64,000 bases of DNA from Robbsia betulipollinis (GTDB lineage Bacteria; Pseudomonadota; Gammaproteobacteria; Burkholderiales; Burkholderiaceae): NCBI RefSeq assembly GCF_026624755.1, contig NZ_JAPMXC010000001.1, forward strand, positions 2,018,365 to 2,082,364, given 5' to 3'. The notes beneath the pieces were generated by a model that was given only the letters and a program-made list of their open reading frames with translations, made no database searches and was not told where the DNA came from. The first letter of the stretch is position 1; every line of letters begins with the position of its first letter. A program made the position numbers and the translations under genes. Shown here piece after piece: positions 1 to 9,182 of this stretch.

Positions 1-279
1 ACGTCGGTGGTGTCGATCGTCCCGGCGAGCGGCGGCATGGCGAACATCACCGTGACGCCGCCGGCCGAAGCGGCGACCGCCGCGCCGTTCCAGGGCGAGG
101 TCAAGATTCTGACCAGCTGCCCGTCCTGCCTGCAAGGGTTGTCGCGTTACGGCGACGACGTCAAGGTCGAGGCCGACTACATCGTGGTGGAGATGGCACG
201 CGCCGTGCTTGGAGAGAACTGGATGGTCGACTATGTCAACAAGGCGAATGCCGGTGGCATCGAGCGGGTGCTGGTATGA
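1..279 (+). CDS. FAD-linked oxidoreductase (DUF3683-type), C-terminal fragment
   Basis: Only the last 92 residues are in the window; the reading frame is open from base 1, so the gene starts upstream. The fragment has a short cysteine motif (TSCPSCLQG) followed by a conserved-looking end, NKANAGGIERVLV. From memory, this tail belongs to the very large Burkholderiales FAD/FMN-binding oxidases with a DUF3683 region and C-terminal cysteine-rich (CCG-like) Fe-S domains, related to D-lactate/glycolate-type dehydrogenases. That identification depends on the tail and on the downstream order HIT-DUF971-ubiE, so the substrate cannot be given. The stop overlaps the next start by 4 bp (ATGA), implying translational coupling. 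Confidence 0.6.
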   Translation, partial: TSVVSIVPASGGMANITVTPPAEAATAAPFQGEVKILTSCPSCLQGLSRYGDDVKVEADYIVVEMARAVLGENWMVDYVNKANAGGIERVLV

Positions 280-755
280 CGCACGCTTCCGCCTGCCCCC
301 TGTGCACGACCGATGACGGCCAGGTCGTCTGGCGCGACGCGGTATTGCGTGTCGTTCAGGTCGACGATGTGGATTACCCGGGCTTTTGCCGGGTCATCTG
401 GCAGGATCATCAGGCCGAAATGACCGATCTCGACGCCGCCGCGCAGCGTCACCTGTTCGACGTCGTGCTGGTGGTCGAACAGGTCGTGCGCGACGTCATG
501 CAATGCGACAAGATCAATCTGGCGAGTCTCGGCAATCAGGTGCCGCATCTGCACTGGCACGTGATTCCGCGCTTCACGGACGACGCCCATTTTCCGAAGC
601 CGGTGTGGGCCGAGACGCAGCGCACGGTCCCCGACGCCCTGCACGCCGCCCGCGCGGCGCGTGCCGGCGGCCTCGCCCCGGTGCTGCGCACGGCGCTCGA
701 CGCCGCTTTTTTTGATCAATCCGCCCAGGAGACAGGTGATGGCAGGACTCGATAA
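276..755 (+). CDS. HIT family (histidine triad) protein
   Basis: A 159-residue histidine-triad protein of the nucleotide-binding hydrolase/transferase superfamily. The signature HLHWH is at residues 91-95, followed by VIPRF. An N-terminal CPLC pair (Cys7, Cys10) resembles the zinc-binding start of some HIT proteins. Members usually cleave nucleoside phosphoramidates or dinucleoside polyphosphates; the substrate of this branch is unknown. The ATG overlaps the upstream stop by 4 bp, and the DUF971 gene begins just before the end of this reading frame, so the three genes look co-transcribed. Confidence 0.85.
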   Translation: MTHASACPLCTTDDGQVVWRDAVLRVVQVDDVDYPGFCRVIWQDHQAEMTDLDAAAQRHLFDVVLVVEQVVRDVMQCDKINLASLGNQVPHLHWHVIPRFTDDAHFPKPVWAETQRTVPDALHAARAARAGGLAPVLRTALDAAFFDQSAQETGDGRTR

Positions 756-1161
756 GGACACCCCGATCCCCACCGGGGTGGTGCTGCACCAGATGTCCCG
801 CGTGATCGAACTGCACTACGCCGGCGACAGCTACCGCATTCCGTTCGAGCTGTTGCGCGTCTACTCCCCTTCGGCCGAGGTCCAGGGCCACGGCCCCGGG
901 CAGGAAACGCTGCAGACCGGCAAGCGCCAGGTGATGATCGCGAAGATCGAGCCGGTCGGCCATTACGCGATCCAGCTGACGTTTTCCGACGGCCATGACA
1001 CGGGCATTTACTCGTGGGACTATCTCTACAAGCTGGCGACCGAGCAGGACGCGCTCTGGCGCGACTACTTCGACCGTCTGGCGGCGGCGGGCGTCGAGCG
1101 CGACGCGCCGATGGCGCCCGGCGGCCATGGCGGCCATGGTCACGCGTGCGGCCACCACTGA
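739..1161 (+). CDS. DUF971 domain protein with histidine-rich tail
   Basis: A 140-residue protein of the DUF971 family, which shares its fold with the N-terminal domain of gamma-butyrobetaine hydroxylases. The core matches around residues 18-115 ([18 protein letters not shown] and [15 protein letters not shown]). The start at 739 has an AGGAGA ribosome-binding site 6 bp upstream; longer in-frame starts lie inside the HIT gene and would add a proline/arginine-rich stretch unlike the family. The C-terminus ends in [13 protein letters not shown], five histidines and a cysteine within about 13 residues, suggesting metal binding (inference). Stand-alone DUF971 proteins often sit beside ubiE, as here; some have been linked to Fe-S metabolism. 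Confidence 0.85.
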   Translation: MAGLDKDTPIPTGVVLHQMSRVIELHYAGDSYRIPFELLRVYSPSAEVQGHGPGQETLQTGKRQVMIAKIEPVGHYAIQLTFSDGHDTGIYSWDYLYKLATEQDALWRDYFDRLAAAGVERDAPMAPGGHGGHGHACGHH

Positions 1162-1196
1162 ACCAACACGATAATGCTAAGAATAAGGACGACGCG

Positions 1197-1928
1197 ATGA
1201 GCAAGACCCATTTCGGCTTCACGACAGTGGAGGAGAAGGAAAAGGCACAGAAGGTCGCGGGTGTTTTCCACTCGGTGGCGGCGAAGTACGACGTGATGAA
1301 CGACCTGATGTCCGGCGGTCTGCACCGGGTGTGGAAGGCGTTTACCATCGGCCGCGCGAACGTGCGCCCGGGTCAGAAGGTGCTCGATATCGCCGGCGGC
1401 ACGGGCGACCTCGCGCGCGCGTTCGCGAAGGCCGCGGGGCCGCGCGGCGAAGTCTGGCTGACCGACATCAATGCCTCGATGGTGCGGGTCGGCCGCGACC
1501 GCCTGCTCGACGAGGGTGTGATCACGCCAACGCTGCTGTGCGACGCGGAAAAACTGCCGTTCCCGGACAATTACTTCGATGTGGTGTCGGTGGCCTTCGG
1601 CCTGCGCAACATGACCCACAAGGATGTCGCGCTGGCCGAAATGCGGCGCGTGCTCAAACCCGGCGGCAAGGTGCTGGTGCTGGAGTTCTCGCGGATCTGG
1701 CAACCGCTCACCAAGGCGTACGACCTGTATTCGTTCAAGTTGCTGCCCTGGCTCGGGTCGCGCATCGCGGGCGACGCCGAAAGCTACCGCTACCTTGCCG
1801 AATCGATCCGTATGCATCCGGACCAGGACACCCTCAAGCAGATGATGGAAACGGCAGGCCTGGAAGCGGTCGACTACTTCAACCTGTCGGGCGGCATCGT
1901 CGCGCTCCATCAGGGCACCAAATACTGA
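1197..1928 (+). CDS. ubiE: Ubiquinone biosynthesis C-methyltransferase UbiE
   Basis: A 243-residue SAM-dependent methyltransferase that methylates the 2-polyprenyl-6-methoxy-1,4-benzoquinol ring (and demethylmenaquinol where present). The SAM-binding motif [12 protein letters not shown] is at about residues 62-73, the family signature [18 protein letters not shown] at 24-41, and [10 protein letters not shown] further on. The chosen ATG begins MSKTHFGF, the usual family start; a longer in-frame reading from 1014 lies inside the DUF971 gene. It is the first of three ubiquinone genes here, followed by the Tim44-like gene, ubiJ and ubiB. Confidence 0.96.
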   Translation: MSKTHFGFTTVEEKEKAQKVAGVFHSVAAKYDVMNDLMSGGLHRVWKAFTIGRANVRPGQKVLDIAGGTGDLARAFAKAAGPRGEVWLTDINASMVRVGRDRLLDEGVITPTLLCDAEKLPFPDNYFDVVSVAFGLRNMTHKDVALAEMRRVLKPGGKVLVLEFSRIWQPLTKAYDLYSFKLLPWLGSRIAGDAESYRYLAESIRMHPDQDTLKQMMETAGLEAVDYFNLSGGIVALHQGTKY

Positions 1929-2074
1929 TTTACTTCCGCTGTTCCAAACTGTATGCTAATTGAAAGCTAGGCGCATGCGCGCCTGGCTATTTGCGCGTGG
2001 CGCCCCGATGGGATGTCGAAGAAAACGCGTTTCATCGTGCATCTCATTCATGTTTCACTTCGAGAGGTTTCCGA

Positions 2075-3115
2075 ATGTCAAAAGAACGTAGTGGCTTGTT
2101 CCGATCCTGGTTCCGCCCGGCGTTCCTGCGGTCGGCTTTGCAGTCGCTGCCGCGGTCGGCGTCGCGGCTCGGCGCGTTCGCGCTGGTCGGGATGCTGGTC
2201 TTCACCGCAGTGATCCACGAAGCGGAAGCCCGCCGCATGGGCAGCAGCCGCAGCATGGGCCGTCAATCGAACATGGTGTCGCAGCAGGCGGCTCCGGCGC
2301 GTGCGCCGCAGCAGCCCGCGTACACCGCACCGCCGGCCGCACGGCCCGGCATGGCGACGCCGCCGGCGCGCAACCGCTGGCTGGGTCCGATCGCCGGTCT
2401 CGCGGCCGGTCTGGGCATCGCGGCGCTGTTGTCGCACTTCGGACTGGGCGGCGCATTCGCCGGCGCGATGGCGAACATGCTGGTGATCGCGGCGATCGCC
2501 TTCATCGCGATCTGGCTGATCCGCAAGTTCACGCGTCGCCGCGACGCGGACACGCCGGCCTATGCGGCGGCGGGTGCCAACCGCAGCGCGCCGGGCTTCG
2601 CCGAGACGCGTTACGACGCGCCGCCCGCGGGCGGTTATCCGGGCCAGCAGCCGATGAGCACGCCGATGTATGACACGGGTTATGCCGGTGCGGCCGGTGC
2701 GGGTGCCGCAGCAGGTGCCGGAACCGCGGCGCCGTGGGGCGTGCCGGACAACTTCGATCGCGAATCCTTCCTGCACAACGCCAAGGTCTACTTCATCCGC
2801 ATGCAGGCGGCCTGGGACGCGGCGGATCTGGACGACATCCGCGAGTTCACGACGCCCGAGATGTTCGCCGAGGTGCGTCTGGATCTCAACGCGCGCGGTC
2901 AGACGGAGAACCGCACGGACGTGGTGCGGGTCGACGCCGAGTTGCTGGGTATCGAGGAAAAGGACAGCGAGTATCTGGCAAGCGTGCGTTTCTCGGGTCT
3001 GATCCGGGAAGACAAGGGCGCGCCGGCGCAGGAATTCGCCGAGGTATGGAATCTGGCGAAGCGCAAGCAGGGCACCGAAGGCTGGTTGCTGGCCGGTATC
3101 CAGCAACTGAACTAG
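2075..3115 (+). CDS. Tim44-like domain membrane protein
   Basis: A 346-residue protein. An N-terminal hydrophobic segment (about residues 32-48) ends in an A-rich, signal-like stretch before an Arg/Ser/Gln/Pro-rich linker. Two further hydrophobic segments lie at about residues 103-122 and 128-148, ending in IWLIRKF. The C-terminal 150 residues form a Tim44-like domain (from about FLHNAKVYFIRMQAAWD to the end), the fold shared with mitochondrial import motor subunit Tim44 and ribosomal mL45. The ATG at 2075 has GAGAGG upstream. Burkholderiales keep this gene between ubiE and ubiJ/ubiB. A membrane scaffold role is only an inference from location. Confidence 0.8.
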   Translation: MSKERSGLFRSWFRPAFLRSALQSLPRSASRLGAFALVGMLVFTAVIHEAEARRMGSSRSMGRQSNMVSQQAAPARAPQQPAYTAPPAARPGMATPPARNRWLGPIAGLAAGLGIAALLSHFGLGGAFAGAMANMLVIAAIAFIAIWLIRKFTRRRDADTPAYAAAGANRSAPGFAETRYDAPPAGGYPGQQPMSTPMYDTGYAGAAGAGAAAGAGTAAPWGVPDNFDRESFLHNAKVYFIRMQAAWDAADLDDIREFTTPEMFAEVRLDLNARGQTENRTDVVRVDAELLGIEEKDSEYLASVRFSGLIREDKGAPAQEFAEVWNLAKRKQGTEGWLLAGIQQLN

Positions 3116-3214
3116 TCCGCGTCTCCGTGCCGCGGCCGTCCGGGCGAACCGACTTTTTGCGTAGGTGAAAAGGCGTCCGGGCGAAGCGGACGTTCGGCGA
3201 AACCGGAACTGACC

Positions 3215-3220
3215 TACAAT
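3215..3220 (+). promoter_or_regulatory. Candidate -10 element upstream of ubiJ
   Basis: TACAAT lies about 95 bp before the ubiJ start in the 198-bp gap after the Tim44-like gene. No good -35 is visible at 16-18 bp, so this is weak, but it would allow ubiJ-ubiB to be transcribed independently of ubiE. Confidence 0.25.
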
Positions 3221-3313
3221 GGGAACCCGTCGAGGGCGTTTGCTCGCGGCGGGTTTCCCTGTTTTCGGGGTGTCCCTTTTTGCACTTTCCTTCGTGCTGT
3301 CCTGCTGGTGCTG

Positions 3314-3937
3314 ATGAGCGTCGTTACCCAACCCTTTCATGCCGCGGTGAACCATCTGCTCGAACGCGAGCCCTGGGCGCGCGCGCAACTCGAACCCTAT
3401 GCCGGTAAGCGGGCCCGGCTCAATGCGCCGCCGTTTTTCGTGGTGGTGAGAGTCACCGCCGCAGGTCTGCTCGAAGCGGCGCCGGCCCCGGCGGGCGATC
3501 TGCCGCCGGTGCCCGACGACGTCACGATCACCGTCCTGCCGGACGCGGTCGCCGCGGTACTGCGGGGCGGCCCCGCGGCGGCGATGAAGCATGTGCGCAT
3601 CGCGGGAGACGCCGAGTTCGCGGCGGTACTCGGCCAGTTGGCCGAAAACCTGCGATGGGATCCCGAGGAGGATCTGGCGCGCTGGCTCGGCGACGCCCCG
3701 GCGTACCGCATCGCGCGTACCGCGCGCGCGGTGGCCGGACATGCGCAGCGGGCGTCGCGCGGCTTGCTGGAATCGGTGGCGGAATACCTGCTCGACGAAA
3801 ATCCGCAACTGGTGCGACACCGCATGGTCGAGGACTTCGGCCGGGAGGTCGCGGTGCTGCGCGAGGATGCCGAGCGTCTGGAGAAACGTCTCGATCGTCT
3901 CGAGCAGGGTGCGCGCGACACGCGGGGGCGCCCATGA
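3314..3937 (+). CDS. ubiJ: Ubiquinone biosynthesis accessory factor UbiJ (SCP2 domain)
   Basis: A 207-residue protein with an SCP2-like lipid-binding domain over about residues 5-110 and a C-terminal helix with coiled-coil character ([22 protein letters not shown]). UbiJ binds ubiquinone intermediates and, with UbiK, organises the soluble Ubi enzyme complex; the coiled coil is the known UbiK-contact region in E. coli. ATG at 3314 is preferred to an in-frame GTG two codons earlier. The stop overlaps the ubiB start by 4 bp (ATGA), the usual ubiJ-ubiB arrangement. Confidence 0.88.
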   Translation: MSVVTQPFHAAVNHLLEREPWARAQLEPYAGKRARLNAPPFFVVVRVTAAGLLEAAPAPAGDLPPVPDDVTITVLPDAVAAVLRGGPAAAMKHVRIAGDAEFAAVLGQLAENLRWDPEEDLARWLGDAPAYRIARTARAVAGHAQRASRGLLESVAEYLLDENPQLVRHRMVEDFGREVAVLREDAERLEKRLDRLEQGARDTRGRP

Positions 3938-5517
3938 TGCGGACCTTGCGGCTCTGGAAAATCATTTTCACGCTGATCCGCTTCGGGCTGGACGAGGTCG
4001 TCCTGTCCGGCTTCGAGCATCGGCGCATCAAGCTGCTGGTCCGTTTGATGACGGTGGGGCGCCGACTCGACGCGCCGCGCGGCATGCGCCTGCGCCTCGC
4101 GTTCGAAAGTCTCGGCCCGATCTTCGTCAAGTTCGGCCAGATGCTGTCGACGCGGCGCGATCTGCTGCCGCCCGATATCGCGAACGAACTCGCCAAACTC
4201 CAGGACCAGGTGCCGCCGTTCGAGTCGAGCGTGGCGGTCGCGCTGATCGAACGGGCGCTGGGCCAGCGCGTGGAAGCGATTTTCGACGAGTTCGAGCGCA
4301 TCCCGGTCGCCAGCGCGTCGATCGCGCAGGTGCATTTCGCGAAGCTGAAAGTCGGCGAGCATGCCGGCAAGCCGGTCGCCATCAAGGTCCTGCGGCCCGG
4401 CATGCTGCCGGTGCTGGACAGCGATCTCGCGCTGATGGCGGACGTGGCGCGCCTGGCCGAGCGCTTCTGGTCCGACGGCCGCCGTCTGCGGCCGCGCGCG
4501 GTGGTCGCCGAATTCGACAAATACCTGCACGACGAACTCGATTTGATGCGCGAGGCGGCGAACGGCAGCCAGTTGCGGCGCAATTTCGCCGCCACCGATC
4601 TGCTCATGGTGCCGGAGATGTACTGGGACTTCTGCACGCCGACGGTCCTGGTGATGGAGCGCATGGTCGGCGTGCCGATCAGCCAGATGGAGACATTGCG
4701 CGCTGCAGAGGTCGACATTCCGCGCCTGGCGCGCGAAGGCGTCGAGATCTTCTTCACGCAGGTGTTCCGCGACGGGTTCTTCCACGCGGACATGCATCCG
4801 GGAAATATCCAGGTCAGCCTGGACCCGGCGACGTTCGGCCGCTACATCGCGCTGGATTTCGGTATCGTCGGCGCGTTGTCGGATTTCGACAAGAACTATC
4901 TCGCGCAGAATCTGCTGGCGTTTTTCAAGCGCGACTACCACCGGGTCGCGATGCTGCATCTCGAGTCCGGCTGGGTCCCGCCGCAGACCCGCGTCGAGGA
5001 ACTCGAGGGAGCGATCCGCGCGGTCTGCGAACCGTACTTCGACAAGGCATTGAAAGACATCTCGCTCGGCCAGGTGCTGATGCGGCTGTTCCAGACATCG
5101 CGCCGCTTCCAGGTGGAGATCCAGCCGCAACTCGTGCTGCTGCAGAAGACCCTACTGAATGTCGAGGGGCTGGGCCGCGATCTGGATCCGAATCTCGATC
5201 TGTGGAAAACCGCCAAGCCCTACCTCGAACGCTGGATGATGGAACAGGTGGGGTGGCGCGGCTGGTATGAACGGCTGAAATACGAGGTGCCGCAATGGAG
5301 CAAGACGCTGCCCCAGGTCCCCCGGCTCGTGCATTCGCTGCTGAGCGAGCATCGTCTCAACCAGGGCGGGCGAAACGATGAACTGCTTCGGCTGCTCGTG
5401 GTCGAACAGCAGCGCACGAACCGCCTGTTGCGGGGCCTGATCGCGTTCGGCGTGTCCGCCGGCGTCGGCGTGGTGCTGACGAAGGTACTGTTGATCGTGT
5501 CGCTCGGCGCGGGCTGA
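3934..5517 (+). CDS. ubiB: Protein kinase-like regulator of ubiquinone biosynthesis UbiB
   Basis: A 527-residue ABC1/ADCK-family atypical kinase needed for ubiquinone assembly. Visible motifs are the family-specific KxGQ (KFGQ, residues 66-69), the ATP-site lysine in VAIKVLRPG (about residue 151), the catalytic loop HADMHPGN (about 284-291) and DFGIVG (about 309-314). The C-terminus has two closely spaced hydrophobic stretches (from about [15 protein letters not shown] to the end), matching the membrane anchor. The start is the ATG overlapping the ubiJ stop; an in-frame extension back to 3655 lies entirely inside ubiJ. Confidence 0.96.
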   Translation: MMRTLRLWKIIFTLIRFGLDEVVLSGFEHRRIKLLVRLMTVGRRLDAPRGMRLRLAFESLGPIFVKFGQMLSTRRDLLPPDIANELAKLQDQVPPFESSVAVALIERALGQRVEAIFDEFERIPVASASIAQVHFAKLKVGEHAGKPVAIKVLRPGMLPVLDSDLALMADVARLAERFWSDGRRLRPRAVVAEFDKYLHDELDLMREAANGSQLRRNFAATDLLMVPEMYWDFCTPTVLVMERMVGVPISQMETLRAAEVDIPRLAREGVEIFFTQVFRDGFFHADMHPGNIQVSLDPATFGRYIALDFGIVGALSDFDKNYLAQNLLAFFKRDYHRVAMLHLESGWVPPQTRVEELEGAIRAVCEPYFDKALKDISLGQVLMRLFQTSRRFQVEIQPQLVLLQKTLLNVEGLGRDLDPNLDLWKTAKPYLERWMMEQVGWRGWYERLKYEVPQWSKTLPQVPRLVHSLLSEHRLNQGGRNDELLRLLVVEQQRTNRLLRGLIAFGVSAGVGVVLTKVLLIVSLGAG

Positions 5518-5600
5518 GGGCGTCGCGTCGGAGCAGCGCGTGCCGGAGCGCGGACGCCGGCGGCATGGTGAAGACGGTCGGGTGGCAGGCCGTTTGCGGC

Positions 5601-5606
5601 TATAAT
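5601..5606 (+). promoter_or_regulatory. Candidate -10 element for the fmdB-DUF502-aspS group
   Basis: A perfect TATAAT lies 46 bp before the fmdB-like start, in the 135-bp gap after ubiB. The -35 region is poor (no TTGACA-like hexamer at 16-18 bp), so this is a plausible but unproven sigma-70 promoter. Confidence 0.45.
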
Positions 5607-5652
5607 TCCACGTTTTGCGTGTTGCACCACGTATTCGAGAGGAATTCGGGTC

Positions 5653-6093
5653 ATGCCGATCTATGCGTATCGCTGCGAGTCCTGCGGATTCGCGAAAGAC
5701 GTCCTGCGGAAAATATCGGACCCCCTGCTGACCGAGTGCCCGCAGTGCGGGCAGTCCACCTTCCGCAAGCAGGTCACGGCGGCGGGTTTCCAGCTCAAGG
5801 GCTCGGGCTGGTACGTCACCGATTTCCGGGAAGGCGGCAGCAACACCGCCGCGAAGCCCGCGGCCGACGCGAAGGGCGGGGCGGCCGAGGGGAGCGGGAC
5901 CGGTGGTGAAGCCGGTGGCGCGAAGTCCTCGGCCGAAGGCGGCACCAAGGGTAGCGGCGGCGCCGACGGTAGCGCCAGCGCCACCCCGGCCGCCGCGCCG
6001 GCCGCGGCCGCCGGGTCCAATGCCTCCAGTGCTGCAAAACCCGCCGCCACGCCGTCCCCTTCGTCGGGTAACGCCGGTTCCTCGGGCACCTGA
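5653..6093 (+). CDS. FmdB-family zinc-ribbon protein with low-complexity tail
   Basis: A 146-residue protein. The first 60 residues are a typical FmdB/CxxC_CXXC-SSSS zinc ribbon with two knuckles: YRCESCG (Cys8, Cys11) and TECPQCGQ (Cys29, Cys32). After the domain (GSGWYVTDFR) comes an approximately 80-residue tail almost entirely of Gly, Ala, Ser, Lys and Pro, which looks disordered. FmdB proteins are named for a gene near formamidase and are proposed regulators; the function is not established. The gene is followed 41 bp later by the DUF502 gene, a pairing common in proteobacteria ahead of aspS. Confidence 0.88.
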   Translation: MPIYAYRCESCGFAKDVLRKISDPLLTECPQCGQSTFRKQVTAAGFQLKGSGWYVTDFREGGSNTAAKPAADAKGGAAEGSGTGGEAGGAKSSAEGGTKGSGGADGSASATPAAAPAAAAGSNASSAAKPAATPSPSSGNAGSSGT

Positions 6094-6134
6094 CGCCGTT
6101 TCCGCATGACAGCCGGGCACGATCGCCCTTATCG

Positions 6135-6803
6135 ATGACGACCAAGAAGACGCTCAAGACGTATTTCCTGACCGGCCTGCTGGTACTGGTACCGCTGGCG
6201 ATCACCCTATGGGTGCTCGGCCTGGTGATCGGCACGATGGATCAAACCCTGCTGCTGTTGCCGGCTTCGTGGCAGCCCGACACCTGGCTGGGCGTCCACG
6301 TCCCGGGGCTGGGCGCACTCCTGACGCTGGCCTTCATCTTCGTCGTCGGCCTGCTCACGCAGAACTTCATCGGCCAGACGCTGATGAAATGGTGGGACTG
6401 GCTGTTGCGTCACATTCCCATCGTCGGGCCGCTGTATACCAGCATCAAGCAAGTCTCCGACACCTTGCTGTCGAGCAGCGGCAACGCGTTTCGCAAGGCG
6501 TTGCTGATCGAATACCCGCGCGCCGGCTCGTACACGATCGCCTTCCTCACCGGGACGCCGGGCGGCGACGTTGCGCGCCAGCTCGATGGCGATTTCGTCA
6601 GCGTCTACGTGCCCACCACGCCGAACCCGACATCCGGCTTCTTCCTGATCCTGCCGCGCGCCGGCGTGGTCGAGCTGGACATGTCGGTGGACGCCGCATT
6701 GAAATACATCGTCTCGATGGGCGTCGTGTCGCCGGTCAGCCCGCCGCGACGTCCTCCCGAACCCACGCTGGAAGCGGTCAAAACGCCGCGTAGCGATATC
6801 TGA
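6135..6803 (+). CDS. DUF502 family membrane protein
   Basis: A 222-residue inner-membrane protein of the DUF502 family. Hydrophobic helices lie at about residues 11-34 ([20 protein letters not shown]) and 60-78 ([16 protein letters not shown]). Family hallmarks are [36 protein letters not shown] and [16 protein letters not shown]. Function is unknown in bacteria; plant homologues (COV/LCV) affect vascular patterning and membrane traffic. It stands directly before aspS, as in many beta-proteobacteria. Confidence 0.9.
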   Translation: MTTKKTLKTYFLTGLLVLVPLAITLWVLGLVIGTMDQTLLLLPASWQPDTWLGVHVPGLGALLTLAFIFVVGLLTQNFIGQTLMKWWDWLLRHIPIVGPLYTSIKQVSDTLLSSSGNAFRKALLIEYPRAGSYTIAFLTGTPGGDVARQLDGDFVSVYVPTTPNPTSGFFLILPRAGVVELDMSVDAALKYIVSMGVVSPVSPPRRPPEPTLEAVKTPRSDI

Positions 6804-6822
6804 ACACCACCCTAGTCCAAAA

Positions 6823-8610
6823 ATGTCCATGTCGATGAGAACCGAATACTGTGGCCGCGTGGCCGAAAACCGTCTGGGGGAAACCATCTCCCTGTGTGGT
6901 TGGGTCCACCGGCGGCGCGACCATGGCGGCGTGATCTTCATCGATCTGCGCGATCGCGAAGGCGTCGTGCAGGTCGTCTGCGACCCGGACCGGGTCGACA
7001 TGTTCAAGGCCGCCGAGGACGTGCGCAACGAGTTCTGCCTGCAGATCACCGGCCTCGTGCGCGCGCGCCCGGCCGGCACGGAGAACGCCGGTCTGACCAG
7101 CGGCAAGATCGAGGTGCTGTGCCATGAACTGGTCGTGCTGAATGCGTCGGTGACGCCGCCGTTCCAGATCGAGGACGACAATCTCTCGGAGACCACGCGT
7201 CTCACGCACCGCGTGCTGGACCTGCGCCGTCCGCAGATGCAGGAAAACATGAAGCTGCGCTACCGCGTGGCGATGGAAGTGCGCAAGTACCTGGACGCGC
7301 GCGAGTTCATCGACATCGAAACGCCGATGCTCACGAAGAGCACGCCGGAAGGCGCGCGCGACTATCTGGTGCCGTCGCGCGTCAACGCCGGGCACTTCTT
7401 CGCGCTGCCGCAGTCGCCGCAGTTGTTCAAGCAACTGCTGATGGTCTCGGGGTTCGACCGCTACTACCAGATCGTCAAGTGCTTCCGCGACGAGGACCTG
7501 CGTGCGGATCGCCAGCCGGAATTCACGCAGATCGACTGCGAGACGTCCTTCCTCGGCGAGCAGGAAATCCGCGACATGTTCGAGACGATGATCCGCACCG
7601 TGTTCAAGAACACGATGGGCGTCGAACTCGCGAACCCGTTTCCGGTGATGGCGCATTCGGAAGCGATGCGCCGTTTCGGTTCGGACAAGCCCGACCTGCG
7701 CGTCAAGCTGGAGTTCGCCGATCTGACCGACGCGATGCGCGACGTCGGCTTCACGGTCTTCAGCAATCCGGCGAACACGAAGGACGGGCGCGTGACGGCC
7801 CTGCGCATTCCGGGTGGCGCCGAGATGAGCCGCAGCGAGATCGACAGCTACGGCGAATTCGTCAAGATCTACGGCGCAAAGGGTCTGGCCTGGATCAAGG
7901 TCAACGACATCGCCGCGGGGCGCGACGGTCTGCAAAGCCCGATCGTCAAGAATCTGCACGACGCGGCGCTGACCGCCATCCTGGAGCGCACCGGCGCGCA
8001 GAACGGCGACATCGTCTTCTTCGGCGCGGACCGCGTGAAGGTCGTCTACGATGCGCTGGGCGCGCTGCGTCTGAAGATCGGCCATTCCGAGTTCGGCAAG
8101 AAGAAGGGTCTGGCCGAATCGGGCTGGCAGCCGCTGTGGGTCATCGACTTCCCGATGTTCGAATACGACGAGGCCGACGGCCGGTGGACGGCGAGTCATC
8201 ACCCGTTCACCAGCCCGAAGGACGAGCATCTCGACTATCTGGAAACGGACCCGGGCCGCTGCCTCGCGAAGGCCTACGACATGGTGCTGAACGGCTGGGA
8301 AATCGGTGGCGGTTCGGTGCGGATCCACCGCGAGGAAGTGCAGAGCAAGGTATTCCGCGCATTGAAGATCAATGCCGAGGAAGCGCGCCTGAAATTCGGC
8401 TTCCTGCTCGACGCGCTGCAATACGGCGCGCCGCCGCACGGGGGCATCGCTTTCGGTCTGGACCGCATCGTCACGATGATGGCCGGCGCCGATTCGATCC
8501 GCGACGTGATCGCTTTCCCGAAGACCCAGCGCGCGCAGGATCTGCTCACGCAGGCGCCCAGCCAGGTCGACGAGAAGCAGCTGCGCGAACTGCACATCAA
8601 GCTGCGCTAG
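6823..8610 (+). CDS. aspS: Aspartyl-tRNA synthetase
   Basis: A 595-residue class II synthetase. It has an N-terminal OB-fold anticodon-binding domain ([25 protein letters not shown]), motif 2 ([18 protein letters not shown]), a GAD insertion domain and motif 3 ([13 protein letters not shown]) near the C-terminus. Three ATGs occur close together (6823, 6829, 6835); the one at 6829 gives MSMRTEYCG, the usual Burkholderia start, so the true start may be two codons later. Burkholderia enzymes of this type are generally annotated as non-discriminating, charging both tRNA-Asp and tRNA-Asn; that is family knowledge, not seen here. No strong ribosome-binding site precedes it. Confidence 0.96.
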   Translation: MSMSMRTEYCGRVAENRLGETISLCGWVHRRRDHGGVIFIDLRDREGVVQVVCDPDRVDMFKAAEDVRNEFCLQITGLVRARPAGTENAGLTSGKIEVLCHELVVLNASVTPPFQIEDDNLSETTRLTHRVLDLRRPQMQENMKLRYRVAMEVRKYLDAREFIDIETPMLTKSTPEGARDYLVPSRVNAGHFFALPQSPQLFKQLLMVSGFDRYYQIVKCFRDEDLRADRQPEFTQIDCETSFLGEQEIRDMFETMIRTVFKNTMGVELANPFPVMAHSEAMRRFGSDKPDLRVKLEFADLTDAMRDVGFTVFSNPANTKDGRVTALRIPGGAEMSRSEIDSYGEFVKIYGAKGLAWIKVNDIAAGRDGLQSPIVKNLHDAALTAILERTGAQNGDIVFFGADRVKVVYDALGALRLKIGHSEFGKKKGLAESGWQPLWVIDFPMFEYDEADGRWTASHHPFTSPKDEHLDYLETDPGRCLAKAYDMVLNGWEIGGGSVRIHREEVQSKVFRALKINAEEARLKFGFLLDALQYGAPPHGGIAFGLDRIVTMMAGADSIRDVIAFPKTQRAQDLLTQAPSQVDEKQLRELHIKLR

Positions 8611-8645
8611 GCCGCGGCGCCACGTTCGCTTTCCGGCCTTCGCCC

Positions 8646-9182
8646 GTGTCCTCGACCTCGCCTCCTCCCGCAGCGCCGTTCGGCGCCCGGGCGCCGAAGA
8701 TTCCGGAATCGGTACTGGTCGTGATCCATACCCGGGCGCTCGACGTGTTGTTGATCGAACGGGCCGACTTTCCGGGCTTCTGGCAGTCCGTCACCGGCTC
8801 GAAGGACCGCCTCGACGAAGCATTGCGGGCGGTGGCCGCGCGCGAGGTCGAGGAGGAGACGGGCATCGTCGTGGGGGCGCCGGATGTGCCGCGCGAGGCG
8901 CTGCGCGACTGGCGGCACCGCATCGATTATCCGATCTACGAGGTCTGGCGGCACCGCTACGCGTCGGGCGTCGTCTCGAACACCGAGCACTGGTTCAGTC
9001 TGGAAGTTCCCACCGGCCAGCCGGTGCGCCTCGCGCCGCGCGAGCATGTCGCGGCGTGCTGGCTGCCCTGGCGCGAGGCCGCCGCGCGCTGTACCTCTCC
9101 CTCCAACGCACAGGCCATCCTTGAGCTTCCGTCGCGCCTCCGCTCCTTTGCTGCCAATGGCCTTGACGAAAGCGGCCGGTGA
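8646..9182 (+). CDS. nudB: Dihydroneopterin triphosphate pyrophosphohydrolase (Nudix, NudB-type)
   Basis: A 178-residue Nudix hydrolase. The Nudix box reads G-SKDRLD-E-ALRAVAA-REVEEETGI, matching Ex7REUxEExGU, with one extra residue between the first Gly and Glu as is usual in NudB. PESVLVVIHT and FPGFWQSVTGSKD are NudB family marks. It removes pyrophosphate from dihydroneopterin triphosphate in folate synthesis and also acts on dATP. The start is a GTG (VSSTSPPP) 35 bp after aspS. The last 26 bp overlap the start of the phospholipase D-type gene in another frame. Confidence 0.88.
   Translation: MSSTSPPPAAPFGARAPKIPESVLVVIHTRALDVLLIERADFPGFWQSVTGSKDRLDEALRAVAAREVEEETGIVVGAPDVPREALRDWRHRIDYPIYEVWRHRYASGVVSNTEHWFSLEVPTGQPVRLAPREHVAACWLPWREAAARCTSPSNAQAILELPSRLRSFAANGLDESGR

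Noticed and set aside
2078-3820. A 580-residue open frame on the minus strand across the Tim44-like gene and ubiJ
   Set aside because: Arg/His-rich composition, no motif, and it opposes two recognised genes; typical of shadow frames in GC-rich DNA. The same holds for 13007-15442, 18846-21617 and 3397-5130 (minus) and 59461-61746 and 17426-18904 (plus).
8884-9156. Longer N-terminus for the cardiolipin synthase
   Set aside because: The extra codons lie inside nudB and read as Arg-rich sequence with no phospholipase D features.
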